Shown: piece by piece, positions 4,705 to 5,331 of the stretch
How the letters are laid out: each line of letters begins with the position of its first letter
Position numbering within the stretch: position 1 is the stretch's first letter
Source of the DNA: Patescibacteria group bacterium
Lineage (GTDB): Bacteria > Patescibacteriota > Minisyncoccia > Phycocordibacterales > CAIRYW01
Direction of reading: 5' to 3'
Assembly: GCA_030917145.1 (NCBI GenBank)
Contig: JAUPVJ010000004.1
Span: 1 to 5,331, forward strand
Length of the DNA stretch: 5,331 nucleotides
Program-made: the position numbers and the translations under genes
Notes under the pieces: generated by a model
Told to the model about the DNA's origin: nothing
What the model saw: only the letters and a program-made list of their open reading frames with translations
Database searches by the model: none

Positions 4705-5319
4705 TTACTTTAAAAGTGACTCTAATGTTGGGGACACTTTTTGCGCAATCAGTTCATAACCTTTTTGATTTGGGTGAATTGCGTCAGACATGAGAGCACG
4801 ATCAAAAACGATTCCATCCAAAACATCTGGCACATAAGCTACTTTTTTCATGTTTACTAAGTCCTTAAAAGAATCTTCAAAATTGTCTTTGAGTACCCCA
4901 CCGCGTACCCCTAAGAGCAAAACCGCAGCTCCTTTTTCGTGAATTTTATTGATTATTTCTGATAGATTCTTAAAAGTTTCTTCTCTTGGGACTTTTTTTA
5001 AATAATCGTTTCCACCCAAAAGCAAAACTACTACTTTAGGGTCGTGTTCAAAAATCTCATTGACTCTTTTTAGTCCGTCAGCCGTCGTATTTCCACTAAC
5101 CCCCAAGTTTACAACAGGAAGACTAGTTTTTTTCGACAAGAGCTCTACAAAACCACCTTTTGTACTCGCTCCCACCCCTTCCACAAGACTATCCCCAAAA
5201 ACAACAATAGTAGTTCCGTCAGACGGGTAATTCCTGATATCTTTACCAGATTTAGAAAAGTAAAAAAACAAAAAAATTACAACAAAAACTAAGAGAGAAA
5301 TAAAAATCCACTTTTTCAT
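4705..5319 (-). CDS. Membrane-anchored SGNH/GDSL-family hydrolase (lysophospholipase/esterase-like)
   Basis: The 204 residues begin with a strong hydrophobic anchor (MKKWIF then about 5-22), which would place the enzyme on the outer face of the membrane. The SGNH blocks are complete and in order: block I FGDSLVEG with nucleophile Ser44, block II NLGVSGNTT with oxyanion Gly76, block III LGGND with Asn104, and block V DAIHPNQKGY with Asp179 and His182. The length and the DSLVEGVGAS pattern are closest to the TesA/arylesterase (lysophospholipase L1-like) group. The family hydrolyses carboxylic esters or thioesters, with acyl chains of lipids or polysaccharides as targets; the actual substrate cannot be read from sequence. 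A consensus -10 box lies 6 nt before the ATG at the window edge. The coiled-coil surface protein gene follows after 21 nt, so both may act at the cell envelope. Confidence 0.93.
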   Translation of the reverse strand: MKKWIFISLLVFVVIFLFFYFSKSGKDIRNYPSDGTTIVVFGDSLVEGVGASTKGGFVELLSKKTSLPVVNLGVSGNTTADGLKRVNEIFEHDPKVVVLLLGGNDYLKKVPREETFKNLSEIINKIHEKGAAVLLLGVRGGVLKDNFEDSFKDLVNMKKVAYVPDVLDGIVFDRALMSDAIHPNQKGYELIAQKVSPTLESLLK

Positions 5320-5325
5320 ATTAAA

Positions 5326-5331
5326 ATTATA
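5326..5331 (-). promoter_or_regulatory. TATAAT box 6 nt before the SGNH hydrolase ATG (at the window edge)
   Basis: The minus strand reads TATAAT at 5331-5326, then 6 nt, then the ATG at 5319. This is the same spacing as in front of the coiled-coil gene, so a leaderless message is predicted. Bases upstream of the box are outside the window, so neither a -35 nor an extended -10 can be checked. Confidence 0.5.

Noticed and set aside
1..5331. Alternative genetic code with TGA read as glycine
   Set aside because: The glutamate dehydrogenase and SGNH hydrolase frames are full length without internal TGA, and glycine is encoded by GGN throughout.

Overview
The window looks like a piece of an AT-rich, gene-dense bacterial chromosome from the Candidate Phyla Radiation, most likely a Parcubacteria/Paceibacteria-type lineage. 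This is inference from several traits together: short intergenic gaps, many small membrane-anchored proteins of unknown role, a Pro/Thr/Glu-rich micro-protein, near absence of Shine-Dalgarno sequences, and degenerate short tandem repeats between genes. No gene here fixes the taxonomy. Visible stops are TAA (four) and TAG (two). Full-length families have no internal TGA, so the standard bacterial code fits and a TGA=Gly recoding lineage is unlikely.

Layout from left to right. Positions 1-1633 (minus) hold a two-gene operon: a hexameric-type glutamate dehydrogenase followed after one base by the start of an aminoglycoside-phosphotransferase-like kinase fold protein that runs off the left edge. 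Positions 1634-1816 are intergenic and hold the dehydrogenase promoter, an intrinsic terminator for the upstream operon, and three different tandem arrays of degenerate units with a period of 7 nt (7-8 nt in one). Positions 1817-3280 (minus) hold a second operon: a seven-helix membrane protein with an outward-facing DUF2914 domain, then a four-helix YvlD/phage-holin-IV family protein. Positions 3281-3411 are a divergent promoter region. Positions 3412-3534 (plus) encode a 40-residue, strongly acidic, disordered micro-protein. A strong hairpin at 3546-3579 separates it from the convergent gene at 3583-4683 (minus), a membrane-anchored coiled-coil protein with Ser/Gly linkers and a short calcium-loop-like C-terminus. 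Positions 4705-5319 (minus) encode a membrane-anchored SGNH hydrolase.

Apart from the dehydrogenase and the partial kinase-like protein, almost everything concerns the cell envelope: three membrane-anchored or surface-facing proteins and a small integral membrane protein. The genes do not form one pathway; the dehydrogenase is the only clear metabolic enzyme.

The two most unusual signals are not genes. First, three different heptamer-type arrays lie within about 190 bases, one running through a stop codon, one over the expected -35 region of the dehydrogenase promoter and one in its leader. Second, three genes have a consensus-like -10 box only 6-7 nt before the ATG and no Shine-Dalgarno, which predicts leaderless mRNAs.
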